NCBI GenBank assembly: GCA_023091665.1
Contig: JALJCQ010000003.1
Coordinates: 1,302,001 to 1,366,000, forward strand
Length of the DNA: 64,000 bases
Direction of reading: 5' to 3'
From: Pythium myriotylum
Taxonomy: Eukaryota; Oomycota; Peronosporomycetes; Pythiales; Pythiaceae
In this document: piece after piece, positions 39,533 through 50,356 of the stretch
Numbering within the stretch: position 1 is the stretch's first letter
Layout: every line of letters starts with the position of its first letter
Position numbers and translations under genes: made by a program
Notes under the pieces: generated by a model
The model's database searches: none
What the model was told of the DNA's origin: nothing
What the model saw: the letters and a program-made list of their open reading frames with translations, nothing else

Positions 39533-41926
39533 CTAGTGTCGAGCGGCGATGCTGAGGATGGTGCGGATCGACGTGAACTTGGCGACGGGTGCGAACGTCT
39601 CTTCGAAGTCGATGCCGTATTTCTGCAGGAACCCCTTGGCAACGAGTCGAGCCTTGTACCGTTCGACGAGTCCTTCGGCGGTTTCCTTGACCTTGAACAC
39701 CCACTTGCTGGTGATGGCCTTGCGTCCGGCTGGCAAAGGGACTAGGTACCACGTCTCGTTCTTCTTGAGCGACTCGAGCTCGGAGTCGCAGGTTTCCTTC
39801 CAGTTGCTGGCGTCGTCGGATTCCATCGCCGACTTGAACGATGTCGGCAACTCTCCCCCTGAATTCACGACGAGAGCAAACTCTTCGTAATCTTGGTCTT
39901 CTCCCCCTTGTTCTTGCACGTCTTCGCCTTCTTCGTCTTCATCTTCTACGCCTTCCTCTTCGATCGACGTGAGCAGTGCAGACAGATCTTCGAGCGATGT
40001 CCTTGGACCTTGCGCGGGTGGTGGAGTCGCACGACTTGTGCGTCCAACACGTCCGTAGCGCTTCTCAACTGGCGGTTCAGCCAGGTTCTCGAGCGAGTGC
40101 GTGCGAGAGTGGCGCTTGGACCCTGGTGCGTAGTCGACGTTCGGCTGCTGGGCCGATGCTGGTGTTGCTGGACGCTGCGACCGCTGGCCCTGTTGCCACT
40201 CCGGTCGCTCGTAGCTGCGCTGACTTGGTGCTGGTGAGGCTGGCTGCTCACCCATGTCTTCATCATCTTGGTTGTCGGTTGCTTCATCTTGATCTTCATC
40301 ATCTTCATCGTCGCGGAACTCGACGGACTTGCTCCAGGGTTCTTCACGCTTGCCATCGTCGAATGTGTCTTCCATGAACTGCGCGTCTCGACTGATGACG
40401 ATCCGGCCGGTTGCGATTTCTTCAAACCGATACGCCTTCTCGTGGTCCGAGTAGCCGAGGAACCGACACAAGATGGCTCGGGCGTCGAACTTCGACCGCT
40501 TCTCCTTGGGCACGTGGACGTACGCATGGCAGCCGAACACCTTGAAGTTGGCAAGCAAGGGCTTCTTCCCGTACCATTCTTCGTACGGCGACTTGTACAA
40601 GTCTTGAGCGCGGGTCGGAAGTCGATTGCGAACTTCGACTGCAGTCATGACGGCTTCGCCCCAGTACTCGTCGGACAAGTTTGCATGGTGGAGCTTGCAA
40701 CGACCACACTCACCGATGGTTCGGTTCATGCGCTCCGCCACACCGTTCAACTGAGGCGTGTATGGCGGCGTGACGTCGTGCTCGATGCCACGCTTGCGGC
40801 AGAACTTGGCAAGTTTGGCCGACTGGTACTCGCCGCCGCCGTCGGTTCGAAGCACCTTGACTCGACGACCGGTTTGGTTCTCGGCCCAGTTGACGAACTC
40901 GACGAACTTGTCGTAGACTTCGTCCTTGGACCGCATCAGGTACAACTTGCACAGTCGAGACTTGTCGTCGGTGAAGGTGGCAAAGTACTTCATGCCGCCG
41001 AAAGTCGGAGTCTTCATGGGGCCGGCCACATCGCTGTACACGACGTCAAGCAGATTCGCAGACCGCTTGGTCGTGCCTGACTGGAACTTGACGCGAGTCA
41101 GCTTGCCGAGTGCACAGCCTCCACAGACCTCCCACTCTTGCACAGACCCGATATCGAGTCCGTCGGCGAGGTCCTTCTTGACGATGGCTTCGAGACCGCT
41201 GAAGCCGATGTGACCGAGTCGGAGGTGCCACAGGTACGACTTGGACATGGCGCGACCTCGTCTTGTACTGGCGGCGTGGGCTGCTTCAGTCGACACTGGA
41301 GACATGTTGAGCTTGAACAGACCCTTGCCGATGCGAGTGCCGATGGTCCGCTTGGCGCCCTTCAGCATGACAAAGCAACCGTCCTTGTCGAACGTCACGG
41401 GAGCAACGTCCTCCGTGAATCTTCCGACCGAGAACAGGTTGCGGCTGAGCTTGGGGATATGCCACACGTTGGTGAGCAAACCCTTCTTGACACCGCTTGG
41501 AGTCTTCATTGACATGAGAATGTCTCCCGCGCCAACCGCTTGGACCGTGCCATCATCGGCCAGATGCACGTCGACTGGGTCAATCTTCTTGTAGTTCATC
41601 ATGAACTGCTTGGTTCGCGACATGTGCTGAGTCGCACCCGAGTCGACCAACCACGCCGTGGATTGACTCGACTTGCCTTGGGTCTTCCCGACCGAGAACA
41701 GGTACTCGCCGGGGTCTTCATCTCGCGCAAGGTTCGCTCGCTGGAACCGTTGCCGAGGGTTGCCGTTTCCGTTGCCGTTGCCGCCGGAGTTGCCGTTGCC
41801 GTTGCCGTTGCCGTTGTCCTTGACACGCGAGTGGCACTCCGCGGCCCAATGACCGATCTTGCCGCAGTAGTTGCACGTGCCAGTCTTCTTGACTGCACGG
41901 CCCTTGGGCTTCGCGTCACTTGTCAT
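39533..41926 (-). CDS. C1-G ΔGag-protease-integrase-RT N-terminus
   Basis: The 5' part of gag, including start codon and PBS, is deleted. The frame is open from within the LTR (TTG CAT CCC...) and the first ATG is at 41926 (MTSDAKPKG). It keeps the zinc knuckle, protease and integrase, and ends at TAG 39533-39535 inside RT. Variant residues include VGAGD and IATGR. Confidence 0.85.
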   Translation of the reverse strand: MTSDAKPKGRAVKKTGTCNYCGKIGHWAAECHSRVKDNGNGNGNGNSGGNGNGNGNPRQRFQRANLARDEDPGEYLFSVGKTQGKSSQSTAWLVDSGATQHMSRTKQFMMNYKKIDPVDVHLADDGTVQAVGAGDILMSMKTPSGVKKGLLTNVWHIPKLSRNLFSVGRFTEDVAPVTFDKDGCFVMLKGAKRTIGTRIGKGLFKLNMSPVSTEAAHAASTRRGRAMSKSYLWHLRLGHIGFSGLEAIVKKDLADGLDIGSVQEWEVCGGCALGKLTRVKFQSGTTKRSANLLDVVYSDVAGPMKTPTFGGMKYFATFTDDKSRLCKLYLMRSKDEVYDKFVEFVNWAENQTGRRVKVLRTDGGGEYQSAKLAKFCRKRGIEHDVTPPYTPQLNGVAERMNRTIGECGRCKLHHANLSDEYWGEAVMTAVEVRNRLPTRAQDLYKSPYEEWYGKKPLLANFKVFGCHAYVHVPKEKRSKFDARAILCRFLGYSDHEKAYRFEEIATGRIVISRDAQFMEDTFDDGKREEPWSKSVEFRDDEDDEDQDEATDNQDDEDMGEQPASPAPSQRSYERPEWQQGQRSQRPATPASAQQPNVDYAPGSKRHSRTHSLENLAEPPVEKRYGRVGRTSRATPPPAQGPRTSLEDLSALLTSIEEEGVEDEDEEGEDVQEQGGEDQDYEEFALVVNSGGELPTSFKSAMESDDASNWKETCDSELESLKKNETWYLVPLPAGRKAITSKWVFKVKETAEGLVERYKARLVAKGFLQKYGIDFEETFAPVAKFTSIRTILSIAARH

Positions 41927-41960
41927 GAACGCTTGGCCAAGCGTGGCTCCGTCGCCACCT

Positions 41961-42299
41961 TGTTGAAAGGTCGCTTGGTTGGTGGGATGCAAAATGCAAA
42001 GTGAATTGATCGGGACTTAGTTCGCTACTGCTACCTCTAAGCCGTCTGTGTGTGTCCTACGCTACCATGATCAAATGTATGTCCTACCTATCGTAAACAT
42101 ATGCAAACATAAACTGACTTCGTGGATACTTCAACGAAGCCGATGGGTGGCACTGGATTCAAACCAGAACCAGACGGAGAATCTTCCACATGTCGAATCT
42201 TCCACATGTCGAATCTTCTGCAGGAGAATCTTCTACAGCCGAGCTTCAACTGCCGAGCTTCAATGATGACGCTGGGTTCGAGGCGCATCATCTTCAACA
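41961..42299 (-). repeat. C1 LTR shared by G and H (339 bp)
   Basis: It ends CGACCTTTCAACA next to internal gag (AGGTGGCGACGG) on the G side and is preceded by the polypurine tract of H. Two 16-bp units; a 14-bp deletion near its 5' end shortens the Pol C-terminus to RTQRHH. Confidence 0.9.
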
Positions 42300-43558
42300 C
42301 TCCCCCTCGACTCGACTGCGTCTTGGACACCGAGCTTGGTGCGGAGCACGTCGAACTGGACAGTGGGGATCGGCTTGGTCATGATGTCGGCAAGCATGTC
42401 TTGGGTCGGGCAATACTGCAGACACACTTGACCGTCCTCGACCTTCTCACGAACGAAGTGGTAGCGAATGTCGATGTGCTTGGTGCGCTTGTGGAACTCG
42501 GGGTTCTTGGCCAACGCGATCGCACCTTGGTTGTCTTCGTACACCGTGAGCGCTTGGTCGCTTGCAACTTCGCCGAGTTCGCACAGGAACGCCTTGAGCC
42601 ACACGGCTTCTTGGATCGCTTCCGATAGAGCCATGTACTCTGCTTCGGTCGAGGAGAGGGCGACAGTTCGCTGCTTCTTGCTGCGCCAGCTGATGCATCC
42701 GCCGTTGAGCATGAACACGTAGCCGCTGGTGCTTCGACGTGACTCGATGTCGCCAGCCCAGTCGGCGTCGGAGTAGCCGACTAGTCTTCCGTCGTTCGAT
42801 GCCGAGAACTGCAGGCCGTAGGTCGGAGTCGCTTGCAGATACCGGAGCACACGCTTGAGAGCTTGCCAGTGTGTTGGACACGGGTCCGCGGCGAACTGGC
42901 TGAGTGTGCCGACTGCCGCTGCGAGGTCTGGTCGAGTGCCGACCATGAGGTACATCAGTGCGCCGACTGCACTTCGGTACGGCACGTTCTTCATGGTGTC
43001 TTCGTGCTTGCAACCACCTTCGCACATGGCCTTGGTCAGCTTGAGTCCGGGGTCTTGAGGGGTCCTCACTGGTTTGCAGTCTTGCATGCCGAACTTGGTC
43101 AGGATCGACTGCAGGAACTTGGTCTGCCGCATGGTCACGTCGCCGGACTTGGGGTCTTGATCAACTTCCATGCCGAGGCAGTACTTGAGTTCGCCGAGGT
43201 CGGACATCTCGAAGCGTTCGCTGAGTGCACGCTTGGTCGCCGTGAGCAACTCGAGGCTGTTGCAGGCGAGGATGAGGTCGTCGACGTAGATCACCACGAA
43301 GATCATCGCTGAGCCGCTCCGCTTGACGTACACGCAGTGGTCCATCTCGCACTTGGTGAAGCCGACCTTGCGCATGAAGGCGTCGATGGTCTGGTTCCAC
43401 ATGCGTGGCGACTGCTTGAGACCGTAGAGCGAGCGCTTGAGCTTGCACACGTAGTCGGGGTGGCGCTGGTCGACGAAGCCTTCGGGCTGCTTCATATAGA
43501 TTTCTTCGTCGAGGTTGCCGTTCAGGAACGCCGTCTTGACATCCATCTGATGGATCAT
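42260..43558 (-). CDS. C1-H RT palm/thumb and RNase H (432 aa)
   Basis: As in copy G, but its end is shortened by two residues because of the LTR deletion. YVDDLIL and RNase H motifs intact. Confidence 0.87.
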   Translation of the reverse strand: MIHQMDVKTAFLNGNLDEEIYMKQPEGFVDQRHPDYVCKLKRSLYGLKQSPRMWNQTIDAFMRKVGFTKCEMDHCVYVKRSGSAMIFVVIYVDDLILACNSLELLTATKRALSERFEMSDLGELKYCLGMEVDQDPKSGDVTMRQTKFLQSILTKFGMQDCKPVRTPQDPGLKLTKAMCEGGCKHEDTMKNVPYRSAVGALMYLMVGTRPDLAAAVGTLSQFAADPCPTHWQALKRVLRYLQATPTYGLQFSASNDGRLVGYSDADWAGDIESRRSTSGYVFMLNGGCISWRSKKQRTVALSSTEAEYMALSEAIQEAVWLKAFLCELGEVASDQALTVYEDNQGAIALAKNPEFHKRTKHIDIRYHFVREKVEDGQVCLQYCPTQDMLADIMTKPIPTVQFDVLRTKLGVQDAVESRGSVEDDAPRTQRHH

Positions 43559-43561
43559 GAG

Positions 43562-45955
43562 CTAGTGTCGAGCGGCGATGCTGAGGATGGTGCGGATCGA
43601 CGTGAACTTGGCGACGGGTGCGAACGTCTCTTCGAAGTCGATGCCGTATTTCTGCAGGAACCCCTTGGCAACGAGTCGAGCCTTGTACCGTTCGACGAGT
43701 CCTTCGGCGGTTTCCTTGACCTTGAACACCCACTTGCTGGTGATGGCCTTGCGTCCGGCTGGCAAAGGGACTAGGTCCCAGGTCTCGTTCTTCTTGAGCG
43801 ACTCGAGCTCGGAGTCGCAGGCTTCCTTCCAGTTGCTGGCGTCGTCGGATTCCATCGCCGACTTGAACGATGTCGGCAACTCTCCCCCTGAATTCACGAC
43901 GAGAGCAAACTCTTCGTAATCTTGGTCTTCTCCCCCTTGTTCTTGCACGTCTTCGCCTTCTTCGTCTTCATCTTCTACGCCTTCCTCTTCGATCGACGTG
44001 AGCAGTGCAGACAGATCTTCGAGCGATGTCCTTGGACCTTGCGCGGGTGGTGGAGTCGCACGACTTGTGCGTCCAACACGTCCGTAGCGCTTCTCAACTG
44101 GCGGTTCAGCCAGGTTCTCGAGCGAGTGCGTGCGAGAGTGGCGCTTGGACCCTGGTGCGTAGTCGACGTTCGGCTGCTGGGCCGATGCTGGTGTTGCTGG
44201 ACGCTGCGACCGCTGGCCCTGTTGCCACTCCGGTCGCTCGTAGCTGCGCTGACTTGGTGCTGGTGAGGCTGGCTGCTCACCCATGTCTTCATCATCTTGG
44301 TTGTCGGTTGCTTCATCTTGATCTTCATCATCTTCATCGTCGCGGAACTCGACGGACTTGCTCCAGGGTTCTTCACGCTTGCCATCGTCGAATGTGTCTT
44401 CCATGAACTGCGCGTCTCGACTGATGACGATCCGGCCGGTTGTGATTTCTTCAAACCGATACGCCTTCTCGTGGTCCGAGTAGCCGAGGAACCGACACAA
44501 GATGGCTCGGGCGTCGAACTTCGACCGCTTCTCCTTGGGCACGTGGACGTACGCATGGCAGCCGAACACCTTGAAGTTGGCAAGCAAGGGCTTCTTCCCG
44601 TACCATTCTTCGTACGGCGACTTGTACAAGTCTTGAGCGCGGGTCGGAAGTCGATTGCGAACTTCGACTGCAGTCATGACGGCTTCGCCCCAGTACTCGT
44701 CGGACAAGTTTGCATGGTGGAGCTTGCAACGACCACACTCACCGATGGTTCGGTTCATGCGCTCCGCCACACCGTTCAACTGAGGCGTGTATGGCGGCGT
44801 GACGTCGTGCTCGATGCCACGCTTGCGGCAGAACTTGGCAAGTTTGGCCGACTGGTACTCGCCGCCGCCGTCGGTTCGAAGCACCTTGACTCGACGACCG
44901 GTTTGGTTCTCGGCCCAGTTGACGAACTCGACGAACTTGTCGTAGACTTCGTCCTTGGACCGCATCAGGTACAACTTGCACAGTCGAGACTTGTCGTCGG
45001 TGAAGGTGGCAAAGTACTTCATGCCGCCGAAAGTCGGAGTCTTCATGGGGCCGGCCACATCGCTGTACACGACGTCAAGCAGATTCGCAGACCGCTTGGT
45101 CGTGCCTGACTGGAACTTGACGCGAGTCAGCTTGCCGAGTGCACAGCCTCCACAGACCTCCCACTCTTGCACAGACCCGATATCGAGTCCGTCGGCGAGG
45201 TCCTTCTTGACGATGGCTTCGAGACCGCTGAAGCCGATGTGACCGAGTCGGAGGTGCCACAGGTACGACTTGGACATGGCGCGACCTCGTCTTGTACTGG
45301 CGGCGTGGGCTGCTTCAGTCGACACTGGAGACATGTTGAGCTTGAACAGACCCTTGCCGATGCGAGTGCCGATGGTCCGCTTGGCGCCCTTCAGCATGAC
45401 AAAGCAACCGTCCTTGTCGAACGTCACGGGAGCAACGTCCTCCGTGAATCTTCCGACCGAGAACAGGTTGCGGCTGAGCTTGGGGATATGCCACACGTTG
45501 GTGAGCAAACCCTTCTTGACACCGCTTGGAGTCTTCATTGACATGAGAATGTCTCCCACGCCAACCGCTTGGACCGTGCCATCATCGGCCAGATGCACGT
45601 CGACTGGGTCAATCTTCTTGTAGTTCATCATGAACTGCTTGGTTCGCGACATGTGCTGAGTCGCACCCGAGTCGACCAACCACGCCGTGGATTGACTCGA
45701 CTTGCCTTGGGTCTTCCCGACCGAGAACAGGTACTCGCCGGGGTCTTCATCTCGCGCAAGGTTCGCTCGCTGGAACCGTTGCCGAGGGTTGCCGTTTCCG
45801 TTGCCGTTGCCGCCGGAGTTGCCGTTGCCGTTGCCGTTGCCGTTGTCCTTGACACGCGAGTGGCACTCCGCGGCCCAATGACCGATCTTGCCGCAGTAGT
45901 TGCACGTGCCAGTCTTCTTGACTGCACGGCCCTTGGGCTTCGCGTCACTTGTCAT
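43562..45955 (-). CDS. C1-H ΔGag-protease-integrase-RT N-terminus
   Basis: Same LTR-gag deletion as G and I. First ATG near 45955. Zinc knuckle, protease and integrase core (RTDGGGEYQ) intact. Ends at the shared TAG 43562-43564. Confidence 0.85.
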   Translation of the reverse strand: MTSDAKPKGRAVKKTGTCNYCGKIGHWAAECHSRVKDNGNGNGNGNSGGNGNGNGNPRQRFQRANLARDEDPGEYLFSVGKTQGKSSQSTAWLVDSGATQHMSRTKQFMMNYKKIDPVDVHLADDGTVQAVGVGDILMSMKTPSGVKKGLLTNVWHIPKLSRNLFSVGRFTEDVAPVTFDKDGCFVMLKGAKRTIGTRIGKGLFKLNMSPVSTEAAHAASTRRGRAMSKSYLWHLRLGHIGFSGLEAIVKKDLADGLDIGSVQEWEVCGGCALGKLTRVKFQSGTTKRSANLLDVVYSDVAGPMKTPTFGGMKYFATFTDDKSRLCKLYLMRSKDEVYDKFVEFVNWAENQTGRRVKVLRTDGGGEYQSAKLAKFCRKRGIEHDVTPPYTPQLNGVAERMNRTIGECGRCKLHHANLSDEYWGEAVMTAVEVRNRLPTRAQDLYKSPYEEWYGKKPLLANFKVFGCHAYVHVPKEKRSKFDARAILCRFLGYSDHEKAYRFEEITTGRIVISRDAQFMEDTFDDGKREEPWSKSVEFRDDEDDEDQDEATDNQDDEDMGEQPASPAPSQRSYERPEWQQGQRSQRPATPASAQQPNVDYAPGSKRHSRTHSLENLAEPPVEKRYGRVGRTSRATPPPAQGPRTSLEDLSALLTSIEEEGVEDEDEEGEDVQEQGGEDQDYEEFALVVNSGGELPTSFKSAMESDDASNWKEACDSELESLKKNETWDLVPLPAGRKAITSKWVFKVKETAEGLVERYKARLVAKGFLQKYGIDFEETFAPVAKFTSIRTILSIAARH

Positions 45956-45989
45956 GAACGCTTGGCCAAGCGTGGCTCCGTCGCCACCT

Positions 45990-46328
45990 TGTTGAAAGGT
46001 CGCTTGGTTGGTGGGATGCAAAATGCAAAGTGAATTGATCGGGACTTAGTTCGCTACTGCTACCTCTAAGCCGTCTGTGTGTGTCCTACGCTACCATGAT
46101 CAAATGTATGTCCTACCTATCGTAAACATATGCAAACATAAACTGACTTCGTGGATACTTCAACGAAGCCGATGGGTGGCACTGGATTCAAACCAGAACC
46201 AGACGGAGAATCTTCCACATGTCGAATCTTCCACATGTCGAATCTTCTGCAGGAGAATCTTCTACAGCCGAGCTTCAACTGCCGAGCTTCAATGATGACG
46301 CTGGGTTCGAGGCGCATCATCTTCAACA
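45990..46328 (-). repeat. C1 LTR shared by H and I (339 bp)
   Basis: Appears identical to the 41961-42299 LTR; the LTR to internal-gag junction is repeated exactly. Confidence 0.9.
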
Positions 46329-48256
46329 CTCCCCCTCGACTCGACTGCGTCTTGGACACCGAGCTTGGTGCGGAGCACGTCGAACTGGACAGTGGGGATC
46401 GGCTTGGTCATGATGTCGGCAAGCATGTCTTGGGTCGGGCAATACTGCAGACACACTTGACCGTCCTCGACCTTCTCACGAACGAAGTGGTAGCGAATGT
46501 CGATGTGCTTGGTGCGCTTGTGGAACTCGGGGTTCTTGGCCAACGCGATCGCACCTTGGTTGTCTTCGTACACCGTGAGCGCTTGGTCGCTTGCAACTTC
46601 GCCGAGTTCGCACAGGAACGCCTTGAGCCACACGGCTTCTTGGATCGCTTCCGATAGAGCCATGTACTCTGCTTCGGTCGAGGAGAGGGCGACAGTTCGC
46701 TGCTTCTTGCTGCGCCAGCTGATGCATCCGCCGTTGAGCATGAACACGTAGCCGCTGGTGCTTCGACGTGACTCGATGTCGCCAGCCCAGTCGGCGTCGG
46801 AGTAGCCGACTAGTCTTCCGTCGTTCGATGCCGAGAACTGCAGGCCGTAGGTCGGAGTCGCTTGCAGATACCGGAGCACACGCTTGAGAGCTTGCCAGTG
46901 TGTTGGACACGGGTCCGCGGCGAACTGGCTGAGTGTGCCGACTGCCGCTGCGAGGTCTGGTCGAGTGCCGACCATGAGGTACATCAGTGCGCCGACTGCA
47001 CTTCGGTACGGCACGTTCTTCATGGTGTCTTCGTGCTTGCAACCACCTTCGCACATGGCCTTGGTCAGCTTGAGTCCGGGGTCTTGAGGGGTCCTCACTG
47101 GTTTGCAGTCTTGCATGCCGAACTTGGTCAGGATCGACTGCAGGAACTTGGTCTGCCGCATGGTCACGTCGCCGGACTTGGGGTCTTGGTCAACTTCCAT
47201 GCCGAGGCAGTACTTGAGTTCGCCGAGGTCGGACATCTCGAAGCGTTCGCTGAGTGCACGCTTGGTCGCCGTGAGCAACTCGAGGCTGTTGCAGGCGAGG
47301 ATGAGGTCGTCGACGTAGATCACCACGAAGATCATCGCTGAGCCGCTCCGCTTGACGTACACGCAGTGGTCCATCTCGCACTTGGTGAAGCCGACCTTGC
47401 GCATGAAGGCGTCGATGGTCTGGTTCCACATGCGTGGCGACTGCTTGAGACCGTAGAGCGAGCGCTTGAGCTTGCACACGTAGTCGGGGTGGCGCTGGTC
47501 GACGAAGCCTTCGGGCTGCTTCATATAGATTTCTTCGTCGAGGTTGCCGTTCAGGAACGCCGTCTTGACATCCATCTGATGGATCATGAGCTTGTGTCGA
47601 GCGGCGATGCTGAGGATGGTGCGGATCGACGTGAACTTGGCGACGGGTGCGAACGTCTCTTCGAAGTCGATGCCGTATTTCTGCAGGAACCCCTTGGCAA
47701 CGAGTCGAGCCTTGTACCGTTCGACGAGTCCTTCGGCGGTTTCCTTGACCTTGAACACCCACTTGCTGGTGATGGCCTTGCGTCCGGCTGGCAAAGGGAC
47801 TAGGTCCCAGGTCTCGTTCTTCTTGAGCGACTCGAGCTCGGAGTCGCAGGCTTCCTTCCAGTTGCTGGCGTCGTCGGATTCCATCGCCGACTTGAACGAT
47901 GTCGGCAACTCTCCCCCTGAATTCACGACGAGAGCAAACTCTTCGTAATCTTGGTCTTCTCCCCCTTGTTCTTGCACGTCTTCGCCTTCTTCGTCTTCAT
48001 CTTCTACGCCTTCCTCTTCGATCGACGTGAGCAGTGCAGACAGATCTTCGAGCGATGTCCTTGGACCTTGCGCGGGTGGTGGAGTCGCACCACTTGTGCG
48101 ACCAACCCGTCCGTAGCGCTTCTCAACTGGCGGTTCAGCCAGGTTCTCGAGCGAGTGCGTGCGAGAGTGGCGCTTGGACCCTGGTGCGTAGTCGACATTC
48201 GGCTGCTGGGCCGATGCTGGTGTTGCTGGACGCTGCGACCGCTGGCCCGTTGCCAC
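46289..48256 (-). CDS. C1-I linker, RT and RNase H (frame after the deletion)
   Basis: Here the codon at the recurrent TAG site is AAG (Lys; [12 protein letters not shown], about 47591-47593), so RT is unbroken from fingers to RNase H. The frame is separated from integrase by a 1-base deletion near 48246 (GGCCCGTTGCC instead of GGCCCTGTTGCC). Confidence 0.86.
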   Translation of the reverse strand: MATGQRSQRPATPASAQQPNVDYAPGSKRHSRTHSLENLAEPPVEKRYGRVGRTSGATPPPAQGPRTSLEDLSALLTSIEEEGVEDEDEEGEDVQEQGGEDQDYEEFALVVNSGGELPTSFKSAMESDDASNWKEACDSELESLKKNETWDLVPLPAGRKAITSKWVFKVKETAEGLVERYKARLVAKGFLQKYGIDFEETFAPVAKFTSIRTILSIAARHKLMIHQMDVKTAFLNGNLDEEIYMKQPEGFVDQRHPDYVCKLKRSLYGLKQSPRMWNQTIDAFMRKVGFTKCEMDHCVYVKRSGSAMIFVVIYVDDLILACNSLELLTATKRALSERFEMSDLGELKYCLGMEVDQDPKSGDVTMRQTKFLQSILTKFGMQDCKPVRTPQDPGLKLTKAMCEGGCKHEDTMKNVPYRSAVGALMYLMVGTRPDLAAAVGTLSQFAADPCPTHWQALKRVLRYLQATPTYGLQFSASNDGRLVGYSDADWAGDIESRRSTSGYVFMLNGGCISWRSKKQRTVALSSTEAEYMALSEAIQEAVWLKAFLCELGEVASDQALTVYEDNQGAIALAKNPEFHKRTKHIDIRYHFVREKVEDGQVCLQYCPTQDMLADIMTKPIPTVQFDVLRTKLGVQDAVESRGSVEDDAPRTQRHH

Positions 48257-49983
48257 TCCGGTCGCTCGTAGCTGCGCTGACTTGGTGCTGGTGAGGCTGG
48301 CTGCTCACCCATGTCTTCATCATCTTGGTTGTCGGTTGCTTCATCTTGATCTTCATCATCTTCATCGTCGCGGAACTCGACGGACTTGCTCCAGGGTTCT
48401 TCGCGCTTGCCATCGTCGAACGTGTCTTCCATGAACTGCGCGTCTCGACTGATGACGATCCGGCCGGTTGCGATTTCTTCAAACCGATACGCTTTCTCGT
48501 GGTCCGAGTAGCCGAGGAACCGACACAAGATGGCTCGGGCGTCGAACTTCGACCGCTTCTCCTTGGGCACGTGGACGTACGCATGGCAGCCGAACACCTT
48601 GAAGTTGGCGAGCAAGGGCTTCTTCCCGTACCATTCTTCGTACGGCGACTTGTACAAGTCTTGAGCGCGGGTCGGAAGTCGGTTGCGAACTTCGACTGCA
48701 GTCATGACGGCTTCGCCCCAGTACTCGTCGGACAAGTTGGCATGGTGGAGCTTGCAACGACCACACTCACCGATGGTTCGGTTCATGCGCTCCGCCACAC
48801 CGTTCGACTGAGGCGTGTATGGCGGCGTGACGTCGTGCTCGATGCCACGCTTGCGACAGAACTTGGCAAGCTTGGCCGACTGGTACTCGCCGCCGCCGTC
48901 GGTCCGAAGCACCTTGACTCGACGACCGGTTTGGTTCTCGGCCCAGTTGACGAACTCGACGAACTTGTCGTAGACTTCGTCCTTGGACCGCATCAGGTAC
49001 AACTTGCACAGTCGAGACTTGTCGTCGGTGAAGGTGGCAAAGTACTTCATGCCGCCGAAAGTCGGAGTCTTCATGGGGCCGGCCACATCGCTGTACACGA
49101 CGTCAAGCAGATTCGCAGACCGCTTGGTCGTGCCTGACTGGAACTTGACGCGAGTCAGCTTGCCGAGTGCACAGCCTCCACAGACCTCCCACTCTTGCAC
49201 AGACCCGATATCGAGTCCGTCGGCGAGGTCCTTCTTGACGATGGCTTCGAGACCGCTGAAGCCGATGTGACCGAGTCGGAGGTGCCACAGGTACGACTTG
49301 GACATGGCGCGACCTCGTCTTGTACTGGCGGCGTGGGCTGCTTCAGTCGACACTGGAGACATGTTGAGCTTGAACAGACCCTTGCCGATGCGAGTGCCGA
49401 TGGTCCGCTTGGCGCCCTTCAGCATGACAAAGCAACCGTCCTTGTCGAACGTCACGGGAGCAACGTCCTCCGTGAATCTTCCGACCGAGAACAGGTTGCG
49501 GCTGAGCTTGGGGATATGCCACACGTTGGTGAGCAAACCCTTCTTGACACCGCTTGGAGTCTTCATTGACATGAGAATGTCTCCCACGCCAACCGCTTGG
49601 ACCGTGCCATCATCGGCCAGATGCACGTCGACTGGGTCAATCTTCTTGTAGTTCATCATGAACTGCTTGGTTCGCGACATGTGCTGAGTCGCACCCGAGT
49701 CGACCAACCACGCCGTGGATTGACTCGACTTGCCTTGGGTCTTCCCGACCGAGAACAGGTACTCGCCGGGGTCTTCATCTCGCGCAAGGTTCGCTCGCTG
49801 GAACCGTTGCCGAGGGTTGCCGTTTCCGTTGCCGTTGCCGCCGGAGTTGCCGTTGCCGTTGCCGTTGCCGTTGTCCTTGACACGCGAGTGGCACTCCGCG
49901 GCCCAATGACCGATCTTGCCGCAGTAGTTGCACGTGCCAGTCTTCTTGACTGCACGGCCCTTGGGCTTCGCGTCACTTGTCAT
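48235..49983 (-). pseudogene. C1-I ΔGag-protease-integrase, frameshifted end
   Basis: Same LTR-gag deletion as G and H. First ATG near 49983. Reads through protease and integrase to ERPEWQ, where the 1-base deletion sends it into a non-Pol tail ending at 48004. The 5' half is H-like and the 3' half J-like. Confidence 0.85.
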
Positions 49984-50017
49984 GAACGCTTGGCCAAGCG
50001 TGGCTCCGTCGCCACCT

Positions 50018-50356
50018 TGTTGAAAGGTCGCTTGGTTGGTGGGATGCAAAATGCAAAGTGAATTGATCGGGACTTAGTTCGCTACTGCTACCTCTAAGCC
50101 GTCTGTGTGTGTCCTACGCTACCATGATCAAATGTATGTCCTACCTATCGTAAACATATGCAAACATAAACTGACTTCGTGGATACTTCAACGAAGCCGA
50201 TGGGTGGCACTGGATTCAAACCAGAACCAGACGGAGAATCTTCCACATGTCGAATCTTCCACATGTCGAATCTTCTGCAGGAGAATCTTCTACAGCCGAG
50301 CTTCAACTGCCGAGCTTCAATGATGACGCTGGGTTCGAGGCGCATCATCTTCAACA
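50018..50356 (-). repeat. C1 LTR shared by I and J (339 bp)
   Basis: Third copy of the array LTR with the same variants; upstream of it (minus strand) lies the RNase H end of J. Confidence 0.9.

Noticed and set aside
41927..41992. Apparent fusion protein starting [11 protein letters not shown] inside the LTR
   Set aside because: The first codon is TTG, not ATG, so this is only an open frame in the LTR end. Real starts are the PBS ATG or an internal gag ATG.
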